Shown: one piece after another, positions 25,198 to 34,608 of the stretch
Layout: each line of letters starts with the position of its first letter
How positions within the stretch are numbered: the stretch's first letter is position 1
Origin: Candidatus Colicola equi
GTDB lineage: Bacteria; Bacteroidota; Bacteroidia; Bacteroidales; Paludibacteraceae
Direction: 5' to 3'
NCBI GenBank assembly: GCA_018066175.1
Contig: JAGHRV010000019.1
Coordinates: forward strand, 25,226-89,225
Length of the DNA: 64,000 nucleotides
The notes under the pieces: generated by a model
The model's input: only the letters and a program-made list of their open reading frames with translations
What the model was told of the DNA's origin: nothing
Databases searched by the model: none
Position numbers and translations under genes: made by a program

Positions 25198-26799
25198 ATG
25201 TTCAAAAAACTGTTTTTAGCGTCTATCGCAGCCCTTTCATTCTCGTTCGTTATGGCAGCTCCTGCTGATTCGAATGAAGTTGGAACAGAGGAGCAATCTG
25301 AGGTTAAAGGTGTTCACCCCTTTAAACCGCAAGAAAGTGCATCCGATTCCATTACTCGCGTTAGTTTATTCCTTACCGGTGGTTTTAACGTCTTTGATGG
25401 AGACTTCACCAGTGAGCAGAAGCATGCTGTTTATGCCCCAACTGTAGGTTTGGGTGTTGAATATCACTTCAATAGCACATGGGGATTGGCCTTGCAGTAT
25501 CAATTCCGTCAACATGCTGTTTTCGGCAAAAGCGACAGAGATGCCGAGAAGTTATTGAAGGGCATGATGCACCAAGCAAGTGGATATATCACATTTGATA
25601 TTTTCAACTGCTGGCGTCCTCAGAACAAATACAAACTGTTCGCTCTCAACCTCTTACTTGGTGGTGGTGCCGCATGGTGGAAAAATGAGATTCAGTTCCC
25701 CGCAGGCGAATATAAGACACTTGCCGACGGAACACGTATTTGGGTAGATGACGCTAAGAAATTTAGAACTGCTGAGCAAACCCCTGACAAGATGAACAAT
25801 TACAAATGCGTCGGTGTGTTCTTTGGTGGTGCCGAATTTGAGTTTAATGTATCACGTAGCGTATCTATTGGTATTAAGGCAGTGTATAACTACTTCGCTA
25901 ACGACAAGTTAGATGGTCGTATCTTAGGTAACAACAATGATGGTATTTTTGATTGTGAAGCCATTTTGCGTTATAAGATTGACGCCGCCAAGCACTCTCA
26001 TATTCGCAATATGTGTCATGAATCTCGCGTTCAGCCTAAACAAGAGCCTCAAGCCGTTGCTCCTACAACACCGGGCAAAGATACGATTATCATCATTCAC
26101 AAGGATACCGTTGTTCTTAATCAGGTTATCAATCAAGTTATCCACGAAGTGGAGGCTCAGGAGCCGGATTACTTTATTTACTTCAAGAATGACAAACATG
26201 ACATCACTCCTGCCGGTTTAGTTACCGTTCATCAAGTTGGTTCACGTATGCAACGTGAGAACAACGATGAGTGTGCTGTTATCATCGGTTATTGTGACAA
26301 TACCAACACCAGTGCATATAACAAGGCTCTTAGTGCTCGTCGTGCTAACAACGTAGCAAAGGAACTGAACACACAATATGGCATTGATAAGAGTCGTTTG
26401 ATGCCGATTGGCCGTGGTATCTTAGAGGGACGCGATCGTGGTTCATACGGACCTAACCGTCGTGTTGAAGTTCACATGATGAGCCGTGCTGACTTTGATA
26501 ACATCCAGAACCAATTCGCTCAAATTAGCGAACAGGAGATGAATGATATGCTTAAGGATGCCGAAGAAGTAACGGTAGAGGAAGGCGTAACACTGAGCCG
26601 TTTAGCTCGCCGCTTCTATGACAACACCGATTGCTGGGTATATATCTACCTTGCTAACCGTGATGTTATGCCATCGCCTAATGCTTTGGAGGAAGGTACA
26701 GTCTTGCTGATGCCTACTCTTACTCCGGCACAAAAAATGATAACTAAAGAGCAAGCTGAGCGCCTGTTGAATAACATGGCGCCCAAGCAGGCTGAATAA
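25198..26799 (+). CDS. OmpA-family outer-membrane protein with a C-terminal LysM-like domain
   Basis: 533 residues with a signal peptide (about 1-20, ending VMA). Residues about 50-270 form a beta barrel (VSLFLTGGFNVFDGDF, LGVEYHF). A linker with VAPTTPGKDT precedes an OmpA peptidoglycan-binding domain (about 322-430: YFIYFKNDKHDITPAG, IIGYCDNTNTS, GPNRRVEV). A last segment (about 458-505: TLSRLARRFYDNTDCWVYIY ... GTVLLMP) resembles LysM or phage-tail-X-type domains that bind peptidoglycan. It likely ties outer membrane to cell wall. It has its own promoter and is followed 26 bp later by a tRNA. Confidence 0.85.
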   Translation: MFKKLFLASIAALSFSFVMAAPADSNEVGTEEQSEVKGVHPFKPQESASDSITRVSLFLTGGFNVFDGDFTSEQKHAVYAPTVGLGVEYHFNSTWGLALQYQFRQHAVFGKSDRDAEKLLKGMMHQASGYITFDIFNCWRPQNKYKLFALNLLLGGGAAWWKNEIQFPAGEYKTLADGTRIWVDDAKKFRTAEQTPDKMNNYKCVGVFFGGAEFEFNVSRSVSIGIKAVYNYFANDKLDGRILGNNNDGIFDCEAILRYKIDAAKHSHIRNMCHESRVQPKQEPQAVAPTTPGKDTIIIIHKDTVVLNQVINQVIHEVEAQEPDYFIYFKNDKHDITPAGLVTVHQVGSRMQRENNDECAVIIGYCDNTNTSAYNKALSARRANNVAKELNTQYGIDKSRLMPIGRGILEGRDRGSYGPNRRVEVHMMSRADFDNIQNQFAQISEQEMNDMLKDAEEVTVEEGVTLSRLARRFYDNTDCWVYIYLANRDVMPSPNALEEGTVLLMPTLTPAQKMITKEQAERLLNNMAPKQAE

Positions 26800-26825
26800 T
26801 ACGTTTGACGCACGTTACGCGTCGG

Positions 26826-26900
26826 GGTCTCTTAGCTCAGTTGGTTAGTAGCACCTGACTCATAATCAGGGGGTCCTTGGTTCAAGCCCAAGAGGGACCA
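26826..26900 (+). tRNA. tRNA with CAT anticodon (Met elongator or Ile2)
   Basis: 75 nt. The acceptor GGTCTCT pairs with AGGGACC, the anticodon stem CCTGA/TCAGG encloses CTCATAA (anticodon CAT), and the T-arm CTTGG/CCAAG is good. The D-arm reads GCTC...TAGC, one base longer than usual and weakly paired. Whether it is elongator methionine or lysidine-modified isoleucine cannot be told by eye. CCA is not encoded. Confidence 0.92.
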
Positions 26901-26903
26901 CAA

Positions 26904-26945
26904 AAAAAGTAATGCGATTTCCTTTCGGAAGTCGCATTACTTTTT
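26904..26945. terminator. Bidirectional intrinsic terminator
   Basis: AAAAAGTAATGCGA (26904-26917) pairs perfectly with TCGCATTACTTTTT (26932-26945), extended by TTCC/GGAA around loop TTTC. It ends the OmpA/tRNA transcript on one strand and the polysaccharide operon, whose last gene stops at 26967, on the other. Confidence 0.92.
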
Positions 26946-26966
26946 ACATCGGTAATTAGTTATACA

Positions 26967-28337
26967 TCATAACATCTCCTCGCGGAAGATACGGAAGAAA
27001 AAGAAGAGTAATGGTAGCAGTAAACCAATCAGCACAGATGCTAATCCGGTGCGAATCAGATTAGGTGACACGATATCTGCGGACATCTGAGCGCTCTCCA
27101 ATACTTTAGCAGAGATAGCGGAGGAAGCTAATACAAGGTTATTTTCTTCACTCTTCTCAATTAGATACAAGTATTGTTCTTCCTTGGTTTGTGTATTACG
27201 TTTCATCTCAAGGTATGTGCGTTCCTGTTCCGGTAGTTGCGCCAAACGAGAAGCATAGATATTGATCTGTTCAGTCAGGTGTTTCTTGCGAGTCTGCGCA
27301 GCGGTGCGTGCCTCTTGGACTCCGGTAGTAATATGTGTGCGTTGGATGGTTAGCGAATTGTCAAGCGTCTGCACCAGCGGATTAGATTCGGTAGTGGACT
27401 CCAGCAGTTGAATACGTTTATCCACATTGCGGTTATACTCATTCACCATTGTATTGAGATTTCCACTTTTGAAGTCCGCATATAGCGCGCGCGGGGAATT
27501 ATTGATATAAGGTGTTTGCAATTGGGTATCTAAGTCGTCTAATACACGCAACGTGAGATTGATATCCGCCAATTGTTGTTGGTAGTTCTCAATCTGGCTT
27601 TGGTACTCGGATGCCGTTTGATCTATATTAGTTATTTGATAGGTGCTTTTGTATATCTCCATCGTTGATTCAGCCTCATTGAGTTCGTCACGCAAGATAG
27701 AGAGTCGCTCATCCAGGAATGCTTGAGTTTGCATAGCAATGGCACTTTTATCCTTAAGAGAGGCCTCGTTATAGAGCGAAAGCAGCAAATCAATCATGGC
27801 CTCGGATTGATGTGGATTCTTGGTAATAATAGATAATGTGATCACTTGCGATTCGCGAGAGAGACGTTCCACTTTCAGTTGACGCAGCATAAGGTCAATC
27901 ATCACTTCTTGTGGGAAGACAGTGATGCGATATTTAGTGTCGTCCATCGTTTGCTTATACACTTTTTTCTTGACTTGCGGTTCATATTGAAAAGCGAACT
28001 CGGGCGTAGGATAGACAGGTACCCATTTGAGGTGATGACGTTCCTCAACAATGTAGTTTAGATGCAAGCTATCCACCACTTGACGCATCAAGTCACGGGA
28101 AGTGAGAGCTCTAACTTCATCAAGAGCCTGTTTATTAGCATTCTCACCCATTATTTTCATCATCTGACCTTGTTGGGAGTCCCTATCAGTGGTGCGCAAC
28201 ATGATGGCAGCACTTACTTTACGTTTAGGTGTAGAGGCAGCAAAAGAAAAAGCCCCAACGATAATGCATAGTACAACGCTGACAACGAACCATAAACGAT
28301 TCGTCCAGCACCAACGGATTATTTCTCTTATATTCAT
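26967..28337 (-). CDS. Polysaccharide chain-length determinant (Wzz/GNVR family)
   Basis: 456 residues. N-terminal helix about 14-34 (LWFVVSVVLCIIVGAFSFA), a long periplasmic region with coiled-coil stretches (about 190-390), and a C-terminal helix about 425-447 (GLASVLIGLLLPLLFFFF). The segment LPEQERTYLEMKRNTQTKEEQYLYL is the GNVR-type helix before TM2. No kinase domain is fused. It is the last gene of the polysaccharide locus and follows wza by 11 bp. Confidence 0.88.
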   Translation of the reverse strand: MNIREIIRWCWTNRLWFVVSVVLCIIVGAFSFAASTPKRKVSAAIMLRTTDRDSQQGQMMKIMGENANKQALDEVRALTSRDLMRQVVDSLHLNYIVEERHHLKWVPVYPTPEFAFQYEPQVKKKVYKQTMDDTKYRITVFPQEVMIDLMLRQLKVERLSRESQVITLSIITKNPHQSEAMIDLLLSLYNEASLKDKSAIAMQTQAFLDERLSILRDELNEAESTMEIYKSTYQITNIDQTASEYQSQIENYQQQLADINLTLRVLDDLDTQLQTPYINNSPRALYADFKSGNLNTMVNEYNRNVDKRIQLLESTTESNPLVQTLDNSLTIQRTHITTGVQEARTAAQTRKKHLTEQINIYASRLAQLPEQERTYLEMKRNTQTKEEQYLYLIEKSEENNLVLASSAISAKVLESAQMSADIVSPNLIRTGLASVLIGLLLPLLFFFFRIFREEML

Positions 28338-28348
28338 AGCAGTAATGA

Positions 28349-28978
28349 TTATTTGTTAGATGAAACGGCACGAAGTGGACGCACATTAACTACGTCGCCT
28401 TTGATTAGGTAATAACATGGAGATTGGAAGACTTCCGACGAAGATAGGTCAAGTATATACTTAACGACCTGATTATCCTGCTTGCGCAACACTTCCACAG
28501 CATTGATGCGAGCGTTGGGAGTCAATCCATTAACGACACCCAAAGCATCAAAGATAGAGATCGGTTTATTTACACCTATCCTTTGCGGTTGCTTGACCTC
28601 TCCTAAGACCACAACGGCTGCATTAAGGAAGGACACTTCCACGAAAGCGTTCTGCAAGTTGTTTTGCAGTTTATCCATGATCACTTCCTCTACCTGATTG
28701 AGAGTGAGCCCCAAAACGGAGATAGCACCTAAGGTTGGCAATTCAATTTGCCCTTTTGTATCTACCATATAGGTATTGGTAGCCGTGGTAAAGGGTGCCA
28801 CGGCTGTTTGACTGAGCGCCTGAATAGCAATATGCAACTCATCTCCGACTTCAATAATGATTTCAGGATAAGCAGGTTGTTGAGAGGCAGAAGCAGGTCC
28901 CTGCAGTAAGGTCATTTGTTTAACCGATGTACACGAAGTTAACAAAAGCAATAGAAAGCAATACAATAGATTTTTCAT
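28349..28978 (-). CDS. Polysaccharide export lipoprotein, Wza-like
   Basis: 209 residues from 28978, giving a lipoprotein signal (MKNLLYCFLLLLLTSC); the more upstream in-frame start at 29041 is inside the preceding gene and is rejected. It shows the polysaccharide-export (Poly_export) motif EVGDELHIAI and one SLBB-type repeat (VVLGEVKQPQRIGVNKPISI). It is much shorter than E. coli Wza but usual for Bacteroidota. It forms the export channel in the outer membrane with the Wzz partner encoded directly downstream. Confidence 0.87.
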   Translation of the reverse strand: MKNLLYCFLLLLLTSCTSVKQMTLLQGPASASQQPAYPEIIIEVGDELHIAIQALSQTAVAPFTTATNTYMVDTKGQIELPTLGAISVLGLTLNQVEEVIMDKLQNNLQNAFVEVSFLNAAVVVLGEVKQPQRIGVNKPISIFDALGVVNGLTPNARINAVEVLRKQDNQVVKYILDLSSSEVFQSPCYYLIKGDVVNVRPLRAVSSNK

Positions 28979-28985
28979 ATTATTA

Positions 28986-30221
28986 CTATTTAAATTTTTC
29001 TTTCTTATATCCATGATCCTCGAATTCTTGATTTGTATCATATGCGCGATAATCCATCAATTGACGCACATGATACCACCAACGAGTTTCCTTGGGATGG
29101 GACAGGGAAGCCTTTGCATAGATGCGCTGTTTGAGGTCAGGATGGGATGTACAATAAGCCAATGCCCAAGTGGTTCCTCCAATCACGATGAAGGCAGTCA
29201 GTAGAACGATGTATAACTGCCATTCAATGTTAACACCAAACTTATATGATAAGTACCACGCGGTCGTTACGAATAGTCCTAATACCACTTCCGACAAGGA
29301 TGTAAAGATATGGCTAAACCCTAATTCTATGAACAAGTGGTGCAAGTGAGTTTTGTCGGGTACAAAGGGCGATTTGCGTCGAGCTATGCGGCTGCACATT
29401 ACCCGTACCGTATCAAAAACAGGCACAGAGACAACAGCCAATAGCATGGCAATGGTATTCATTCCGATAGTTTCCATTTGATTATTAGCTAAGCCTTGAT
29501 TGGCCATGATACGAATCACGAACCAAGACACCAACAATCCCATGACCATAGTGCCTCCGTCCCCTATGAACATGCAACTCTTGCGACCGAATATATTATG
29601 TAATGAGAAGGTAATGAGCGAACCAACAAAGCAGAAAGCAAGGGCCGCGTCAGTAGGATCACCCATTTTATAGAAAATAGTGCCTAATAGGATATTGCAT
29701 ACAATGCAAAGAAGACTGCTTAGTCCATTAACTCCATCTATCATATTAAAGGCATTGATTAACCCCACCCCCACAAACACCGTGAGCGGAACGCCCCAAA
29801 GCCATGAGAAGGAGTAGATTCCCCATAAACCATGGAAAGAATCAATACACATGCCAGAACCATAAACAAGCCCGACAATGGTTAGCGCCTCTATGAAAGC
29901 CCTTAGACCGGCGCTGATACCAAGTACATCGTCAATGGAGCCAACATAAAGCATCACCATACAAGCCAGCATAACCGGTAACAGATTCTTAGATTCCGGG
30001 AAAAGGCATGCCGCTAAAATAATTCCAATGGTAAGCCCAAAGAAAACGGCCAATCCGCCTAAGAAAGGAATGGGTTGCTTTTGCAATTTGCGTGCATCCG
30101 GAACATCCTCCAAGTGCTTAATCTTAGCAATCTTAAGAATACGGAAAAATATCCATTGCACTGCAATCAAGGATAACAGAGCACAACAAAATAGTTTCAA
30201 TATGGTATGTATTCCAAACAT
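28986..30221 (-). CDS. MraY/WecA-family undecaprenyl-phosphate sugar-1-phosphate transferase
   Basis: 411 residues with about ten membrane helices. Family motifs: GSIDDVLGISAGLRAFIEAL (about 93-112), NAFNMIDGVNGLSS (about 155-168), FIGDGGTMVMG, and the histidine-rich loop DKTHLHHLF. It links GlcNAc-1-P or a related sugar phosphate to the lipid carrier, the first committed step of O-antigen or exopolysaccharide units. A promoter lies 20 bp upstream. It precedes wza and wzz. Confidence 0.9.
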   Translation of the reverse strand: MFGIHTILKLFCCALLSLIAVQWIFFRILKIAKIKHLEDVPDARKLQKQPIPFLGGLAVFFGLTIGIILAACLFPESKNLLPVMLACMVMLYVGSIDDVLGISAGLRAFIEALTIVGLVYGSGMCIDSFHGLWGIYSFSWLWGVPLTVFVGVGLINAFNMIDGVNGLSSLLCIVCNILLGTIFYKMGDPTDAALAFCFVGSLITFSLHNIFGRKSCMFIGDGGTMVMGLLVSWFVIRIMANQGLANNQMETIGMNTIAMLLAVVSVPVFDTVRVMCSRIARRKSPFVPDKTHLHHLFIELGFSHIFTSLSEVVLGLFVTTAWYLSYKFGVNIEWQLYIVLLTAFIVIGGTTWALAYCTSHPDLKQRIYAKASLSHPKETRWWYHVRQLMDYRAYDTNQEFEDHGYKKEKFK

Positions 30222-30240
30222 AAATAATTATTTTTCGCTA

Positions 30241-30272
30241 CAAAGGTACTATTTTTTTTGTATGTATGCAAA
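30241..30272 (-). promoter_or_regulatory. Internal promoter for wecA-like-wza-wzz
   Basis: Minus strand: TTTG (30269-30272), 20-nt spacer, TACCTTTG (30241-30248), 20 bp from the start at 30221. It lets the export genes be made separately from the upstream glycosyltransferases. Confidence 0.72.
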
Positions 30273-30283
30273 TAAAAACACAA

Positions 30284-31441
30284 TTATTTATCATAATCCT
30301 GCAATTTCGATTCCCATGTATAATGTTGTTTGACCAAATTGTATCCTGCTTGACCTATTGCATTACGTTTATCCGGATTTTTCATGAGACAGAGAATAGC
30401 CGCAGTTATCTCATCAACAGTATCAGCAACTATTGCATGCTCGGCGTTTTTTAACTCAGGTATGGCTTGTGCAATAAGCGACGTAAGCACTACTGGAGTG
30501 CCACAGCCCATAGCGGCTAATACTTTATTTTGGATTCCTGCAGCAATCGAGACCATAGCAACCATGACGCATGAATCCTGAATCGCCGTTTGAATATCTT
30601 CCACAAAACCAGTTACCACTACATGTTCTGATGCTAATGCTTTTATCTTAGGAGGCGGTTCGCTGCCTATAATATGGAACACGGCATTAGGTTGTTGTTG
30701 CAAAATAAGCGGGAAGACCTGCTTGACAAAACGAAGCACGGCATCCTGATTTTGAAGTGTCCGCATATTGCCTACGAAACAAATTTTATTAGGGTCATAC
30801 ATTGTTGGGCACTCGGGCAATGATTTCACTCCATTTGTTTTAAACACCAACGACCTAGATAATGGACATAATGCCTGCAAATAATCTATATCTCGTTGCG
30901 ACACCAATACCACTTTGGGGAACGCCTTGGTTACCCATATCTCATATTGCTGAATACGCAGTTGTTCCAATTTATATATCCACTGCATCAGCCCTCCTCC
31001 TTTAGCATGCTCTGCCAAGGCATAAGTTTTAGATAGCGCATCGGTCATTTCAACAATAGACTGTTGTTGCAATCCTAACTGCTCCAGATAGGGAGTCATC
31101 CGCAGCAAATGAGCAACATACTTATCCGGATGTTCTTTCTCAATTACCTCTTGCAGAACACGCATGAAAGTAGCCGAATGGTAATAGCCACACTGCATGG
31201 GCTTGCCTATAAGGTAATAGATGAGCGAAAAGAAATATGCTCTCACCTTACTAAATGTCACGCAGTAGATGGAATCATATAACTTAGCAGCCTTAGACAA
31301 ATCCGGTTTGGGTGGTGCAAAAGAAACTAAGCACAGCGAGTGTCCTTGTGCCTTTAGGTAACGCGCCACATTATTGATACGAAGCACGTCGCCACCATTT
31401 TCGGGGAATGGGAATCGCGGTGTCAGGATACAGATTTTCAT
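30284..31441 (-). CDS. GT4-like glycosyltransferase
   Basis: 385 residues, GT-B fold. It opens MKICILTPRFPFPENGGDVL (glycine-rich acceptor loop), has ICFVGNMRTLQNQDAVLRFV in the middle and AMVSIAAGIQNKVLAAMGCG near the C-terminus, the nucleotide-sugar-binding region. This resembles the sugar transferases of exosortase-linked exopolysaccharide systems. No signal peptide; it is cytoplasmic or membrane-associated. The sugar is unknown. It lies 8 bp after the acyltransferase gene. Confidence 0.85.
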   Translation of the reverse strand: MKICILTPRFPFPENGGDVLRINNVARYLKAQGHSLCLVSFAPPKPDLSKAAKLYDSIYCVTFSKVRAYFFSLIYYLIGKPMQCGYYHSATFMRVLQEVIEKEHPDKYVAHLLRMTPYLEQLGLQQQSIVEMTDALSKTYALAEHAKGGGLMQWIYKLEQLRIQQYEIWVTKAFPKVVLVSQRDIDYLQALCPLSRSLVFKTNGVKSLPECPTMYDPNKICFVGNMRTLQNQDAVLRFVKQVFPLILQQQPNAVFHIIGSEPPPKIKALASEHVVVTGFVEDIQTAIQDSCVMVAMVSIAAGIQNKVLAAMGCGTPVVLTSLIAQAIPELKNAEHAIVADTVDEITAAILCLMKNPDKRNAIGQAGYNLVKQHYTWESKLQDYDK

Positions 31442-31449
31442 ACGATTGA

Positions 31450-32451
31450 TTACATTATTTTAGCAAAATAAGCGCATTTCCTTAATAGTCTCACTATGCC
31501 ATAACACAAGAGGAAAATTACCAATTCTATAGTGAATAACTTAACACAAGGCAAGGCCCAATCATATTGCTCTATGTGTACTACTTTGAATAGTACATTT
31601 AAGAAAACAGGGTGTATAAGATATATGCCGAAGCAGCACTTGCCTATTGTTTTCCAGCAGAGACTATTGATTGGAAGCATCTTAACAAAAACAAAGACGG
31701 AAATAACCCATACGACATCCATAATGTCTTGCTTGCCCGGAACACACCATCCCAATCTGCCTTTTATTACCAAATAAGCGACACTACATAAAATACCTAT
31801 TATGGGTATCCATATTTGTGAACGGGTAAGATTACAATATCTATGCAGGTAGTACCCCATAGGATAAAGACATAAATAAATTGGATATTTTATATAACTT
31901 GTAAACTTTTCAGGGAACCAATAAGACAATGTGTATAGTCCAAAACTCATTACAAATAATGCTCCAATCAAATATAATAGGTCTTTTTGAGAACTATGAT
32001 TGATAAAGACTTTGAATAATGGCGTAAGAATATACAATCCCAATAGCATGTACAGATACCACATGTGTGTCCAGCAATCACCTGTTATAAGATTGGTGAT
32101 GGAGTTTACTATTTTTTGACTCAATGTCAAATCCTGTGCTACATATTGCTCCATAAAGCACATGGGAAGACCGAAGATTAGAAGCACTTGTATGATGCGC
32201 CAACAATACTTTTTGAAAATAACAGGATAAGATATCTCACGTTCGGGCGCTAACAGTAAAGAGCCACTAATGAGAATAAAGAGATAAACGCTTGGAGTAT
32301 TCTCGAAAAAAGAATATACGTAGTATCCTGCATCTCCTTGACATAATCCTAATGTTGAGAGATACATAGCACTCGTATGCTGAGCGATGATAAATAAGAT
32401 GGCTATGAAGCGTAGGACATCCAAATAAGGTATATACTCTGTAGGTTTCAT
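31450..32451 (-). CDS. Acyltransferase family 3 membrane protein (OafA-like)
   Basis: 333 residues starting MKPTEYIPYLDVLRF at 32451; the longer in-frame start at 32520 would overlap the previous gene. About ten membrane helices. Motifs: YLDVLRFIAILFIIAQHTSA near the N-terminus (with the family RxxA/H pattern), and GIYLIHPVFLNVLF near the C-terminus. Members move acetyl or other acyl groups onto surface sugars. Its stop-start spacing with neighbours is 1-8 bp, so it is in the polysaccharide operon. Confidence 0.88.
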   Translation of the reverse strand: MKPTEYIPYLDVLRFIAILFIIAQHTSAMYLSTLGLCQGDAGYYVYSFFENTPSVYLFILISGSLLLAPEREISYPVIFKKYCWRIIQVLLIFGLPMCFMEQYVAQDLTLSQKIVNSITNLITGDCWTHMWYLYMLLGLYILTPLFKVFINHSSQKDLLYLIGALFVMSFGLYTLSYWFPEKFTSYIKYPIYLCLYPMGYYLHRYCNLTRSQIWIPIIGILCSVAYLVIKGRLGWCVPGKQDIMDVVWVISVFVFVKMLPINSLCWKTIGKCCFGIYLIHPVFLNVLFKVVHIEQYDWALPCVKLFTIELVIFLLCYGIVRLLRKCAYFAKIM

Positions 32452-32452
32452 A

Positions 32453-33430
32453 TCATTTATTTCGTTTTTGCATAAAGGATTGAATACAATGTATAATATC
32501 TTGCTCATTGTATGTATCAACAGCGGTACCTATTCCTAATTGTGCAACTTTTTGGGCGAGGAAGGTATCGCGTGAAACAATGATAGGAACATGGAAATAT
32601 TGTGCCTCATAAAGTTTGTTGGGTTCTGCATAACGCACATTTGTAATATGTTGGTCATAAGTACAGATAAGGACATCAGTTTGATCATAGATGGATGGCA
32701 AATCTTCAGGATTATTAAATCTGCCATGTAAGAATATATTGCTGCGCGGTTTTAATTCACCAAACGACGGCATAATATTTCCAAATATATGAAATTCATG
32801 TTGCGGATAATGCTCTGCACCGACTTCAATAAATCGGCGTATTGTAGCATATCGTGCCGAACCGACAAAAGAAAAACTCAAATGGTGCGGGTCGGCAACA
32901 CGAGTACGTGTGTATGGAGGAGTTGCCGGATTCAATTTATTGGGAATCAGTTGCACATTATTAGGTTGGATACCATTGAAATGGTATTGCAAGAATCCTT
33001 CGGAAGTAAGATATGCCACTTTGGCATGACGAATAATACAACGATCAATGCCGTTGAGTATAGCACAAATAAGACGATTATGCATCTCAGTCTGCATCAA
33101 ATCGCACTCTTCATATAGATATGGTTTACGAGATAATAGGCAATAGATAAGGGCTATATCCAATCCGGATAAATAGAAAACGCAATCATCTTGCTGATGT
33201 ATTGAAAGCACTTTTTTTATTCCGTCTGTATAGATACGAAGGCGTTCCCAATAACGACACGAGGAAATAGAACCAATCGTGTGAATTGGATAAATGGCTT
33301 TGGAATCCGGTTGTTCTCCATCACGCATAAATCCGTAGAACTCGATGGTGTTCCCTTGAGCAATCAATTCTTCTGCTCGATTGCGATAATGAGAATTGTT
33401 TATACTATTGGCAATATAAATGATTTTCAT
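32453..33430 (-). CDS. Glycosyltransferase-like protein of the polysaccharide locus
   Basis: 325 residues. It begins MKIIYIANSINNSHYRNRAEEL, contains LSFSFVGSARYATIRRFIE in the middle and EPNKLYEAQYFHVPIIVS near the C-terminus, a GT-B (GT4-type) arrangement with the usual strand after the donor loop. Sequence is divergent and rich in A/T. Sugar and acceptor unknown. It overlaps wecB by 4 bp (ATGA type) and precedes the acyltransferase by 1 bp. Confidence 0.72.
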   Translation of the reverse strand: MKIIYIANSINNSHYRNRAEELIAQGNTIEFYGFMRDGEQPDSKAIYPIHTIGSISSCRYWERLRIYTDGIKKVLSIHQQDDCVFYLSGLDIALIYCLLSRKPYLYEECDLMQTEMHNRLICAILNGIDRCIIRHAKVAYLTSEGFLQYHFNGIQPNNVQLIPNKLNPATPPYTRTRVADPHHLSFSFVGSARYATIRRFIEVGAEHYPQHEFHIFGNIMPSFGELKPRSNIFLHGRFNNPEDLPSIYDQTDVLICTYDQHITNVRYAEPNKLYEAQYFHVPIIVSRDTFLAQKVAQLGIGTAVDTYNEQDIIHCIQSFMQKRNK

Positions 33431-34608
33431 AACAGATATTTCACAATGCGTTCACAAGCGCGCCCATCACCATAAGGGTTAACGGCTTGCGACATATTAT
33501 TATAGGCAACTTCGTCGTCTAATAAAGTACTAACCTCGGACATGATTTTATCATAATCTGTGCCAACCAGATGCACCGTACCGGACTCTAAAGCTTCGGG
33601 GCGTTCAGTGGTGTCACGCATCACAAGTACAGGTTTCCCTAATCCGGGGGCTTCCTCTTGTATGCCACCAGAATCGGTGAGGACGATGGTGGATTTTTCC
33701 ATCAAATACACAAACTCCACGTATTGTAAAGGCTCAATAAAGAAGAAATTCTTATGTGATTTATTGCATATTGAAGATTGATGGTTGCATATTTCTTCCT
33801 TGCCAAATACCTCGGCAATAGGTTGGCGGACATTGGGATTGAGGTGCATCGGATAGACAAAATCGACATCGGGGTATTTCTCTGATAGATCCTTCATGGC
33901 AGTACACATACGGATAAATCCATCCCCGAAGTTTTCACGGCGGTGACCGGTGATGAGGATAAGTCTTTTACCATTAGACAAACGAGAAATATCATATCCG
34001 GCTTTAAATAACACCTGCTCCTGCTCCTTTTGCAAATCCACGTCGTTCTTCAAGCGTTCTACAATCATGTAGAGTGCATCAATTACGGTATTACCAGTAA
34101 TAAGAATATGCTCTTCGCTTACATTCTCGCGCAATAAATTTTGTTTGGACAACGGCGTAGGTGCAAAATGATAAGTGGCAATACGGCTCGTAATTTGTCT
34201 ATTCATCTCTTCCGGCCAAGGGCTATAGATATTACCTGTCCGCAGTCCGGCTTCCACATGAGCAACAGGAATCTGCTGATAGAAAGCCGCTAATGCAGCT
34301 GCCGTGGAAGTAGTTGTGTCACCATGCACTAGTACCATATCGGGGTTTACTTCTTTTAGCACATCACGCAAACCTATTAAAACGCGTGAGGTGACATCGT
34401 ATAAGTCTTGTCCTTGTTGCATTATATTCAAATCATAGTCCGGAGTAATATTGAATATCTGCAATACCTGATCCAACATTTGGCGATGTTGTCCTGTTAC
34501 ACAAACTATGGTCTTAAACTCATTTGGATATTGTTTAAGTTTATGGACCAAGGGACACATTTTAATTGCCTCGGGTCGCGTGCCAAAGATGAGTAATATT
34601 GTTTTCAT
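33427..34608 (-). CDS. wecB: UDP-N-acetylglucosamine 2-epimerase (non-hydrolysing)
   Basis: 393 residues. Motifs: LIFGTRPEAIKMCPLV, VCVTGQHRQMLDQVL, VLVHGDTTTSTAAALAAFY, VAHVEAGLRTGN, ITGHRRENFG, VYPMHLNPNVR, LTDSGGIQEEAPGLGKPVLV. The enzyme makes UDP-ManNAc from UDP-GlcNAc for surface sugars. A stretch at about 272-288 (GKEEICNHQSSICNKSHKN) is longer than normal and contains a 21-bp in-frame duplication. The 1-bp overlap with cotH and 4-bp overlap with the next glycosyltransferase show tight operon packing. Confidence 0.95.
   Translation of the reverse strand: MKTILLIFGTRPEAIKMCPLVHKLKQYPNEFKTIVCVTGQHRQMLDQVLQIFNITPDYDLNIMQQGQDLYDVTSRVLIGLRDVLKEVNPDMVLVHGDTTTSTAAALAAFYQQIPVAHVEAGLRTGNIYSPWPEEMNRQITSRIATYHFAPTPLSKQNLLRENVSEEHILITGNTVIDALYMIVERLKNDVDLQKEQEQVLFKAGYDISRLSNGKRLILITGHRRENFGDGFIRMCTAMKDLSEKYPDVDFVYPMHLNPNVRQPIAEVFGKEEICNHQSSICNKSHKNFFFIEPLQYVEFVYLMEKSTIVLTDSGGIQEEAPGLGKPVLVMRDTTERPEALESGTVHLVGTDYDKIMSEVSTLLDDEVAYNNMSQAVNPYGDGRACERIVKYLL

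Noticed and set aside
26807..26823. Small hairpin GACGC/GCGTC after the OmpA gene as a terminator
   Set aside because: Only 5 bp stem and no T-run; transcription probably continues into the tRNA and stops at 26904-26945.
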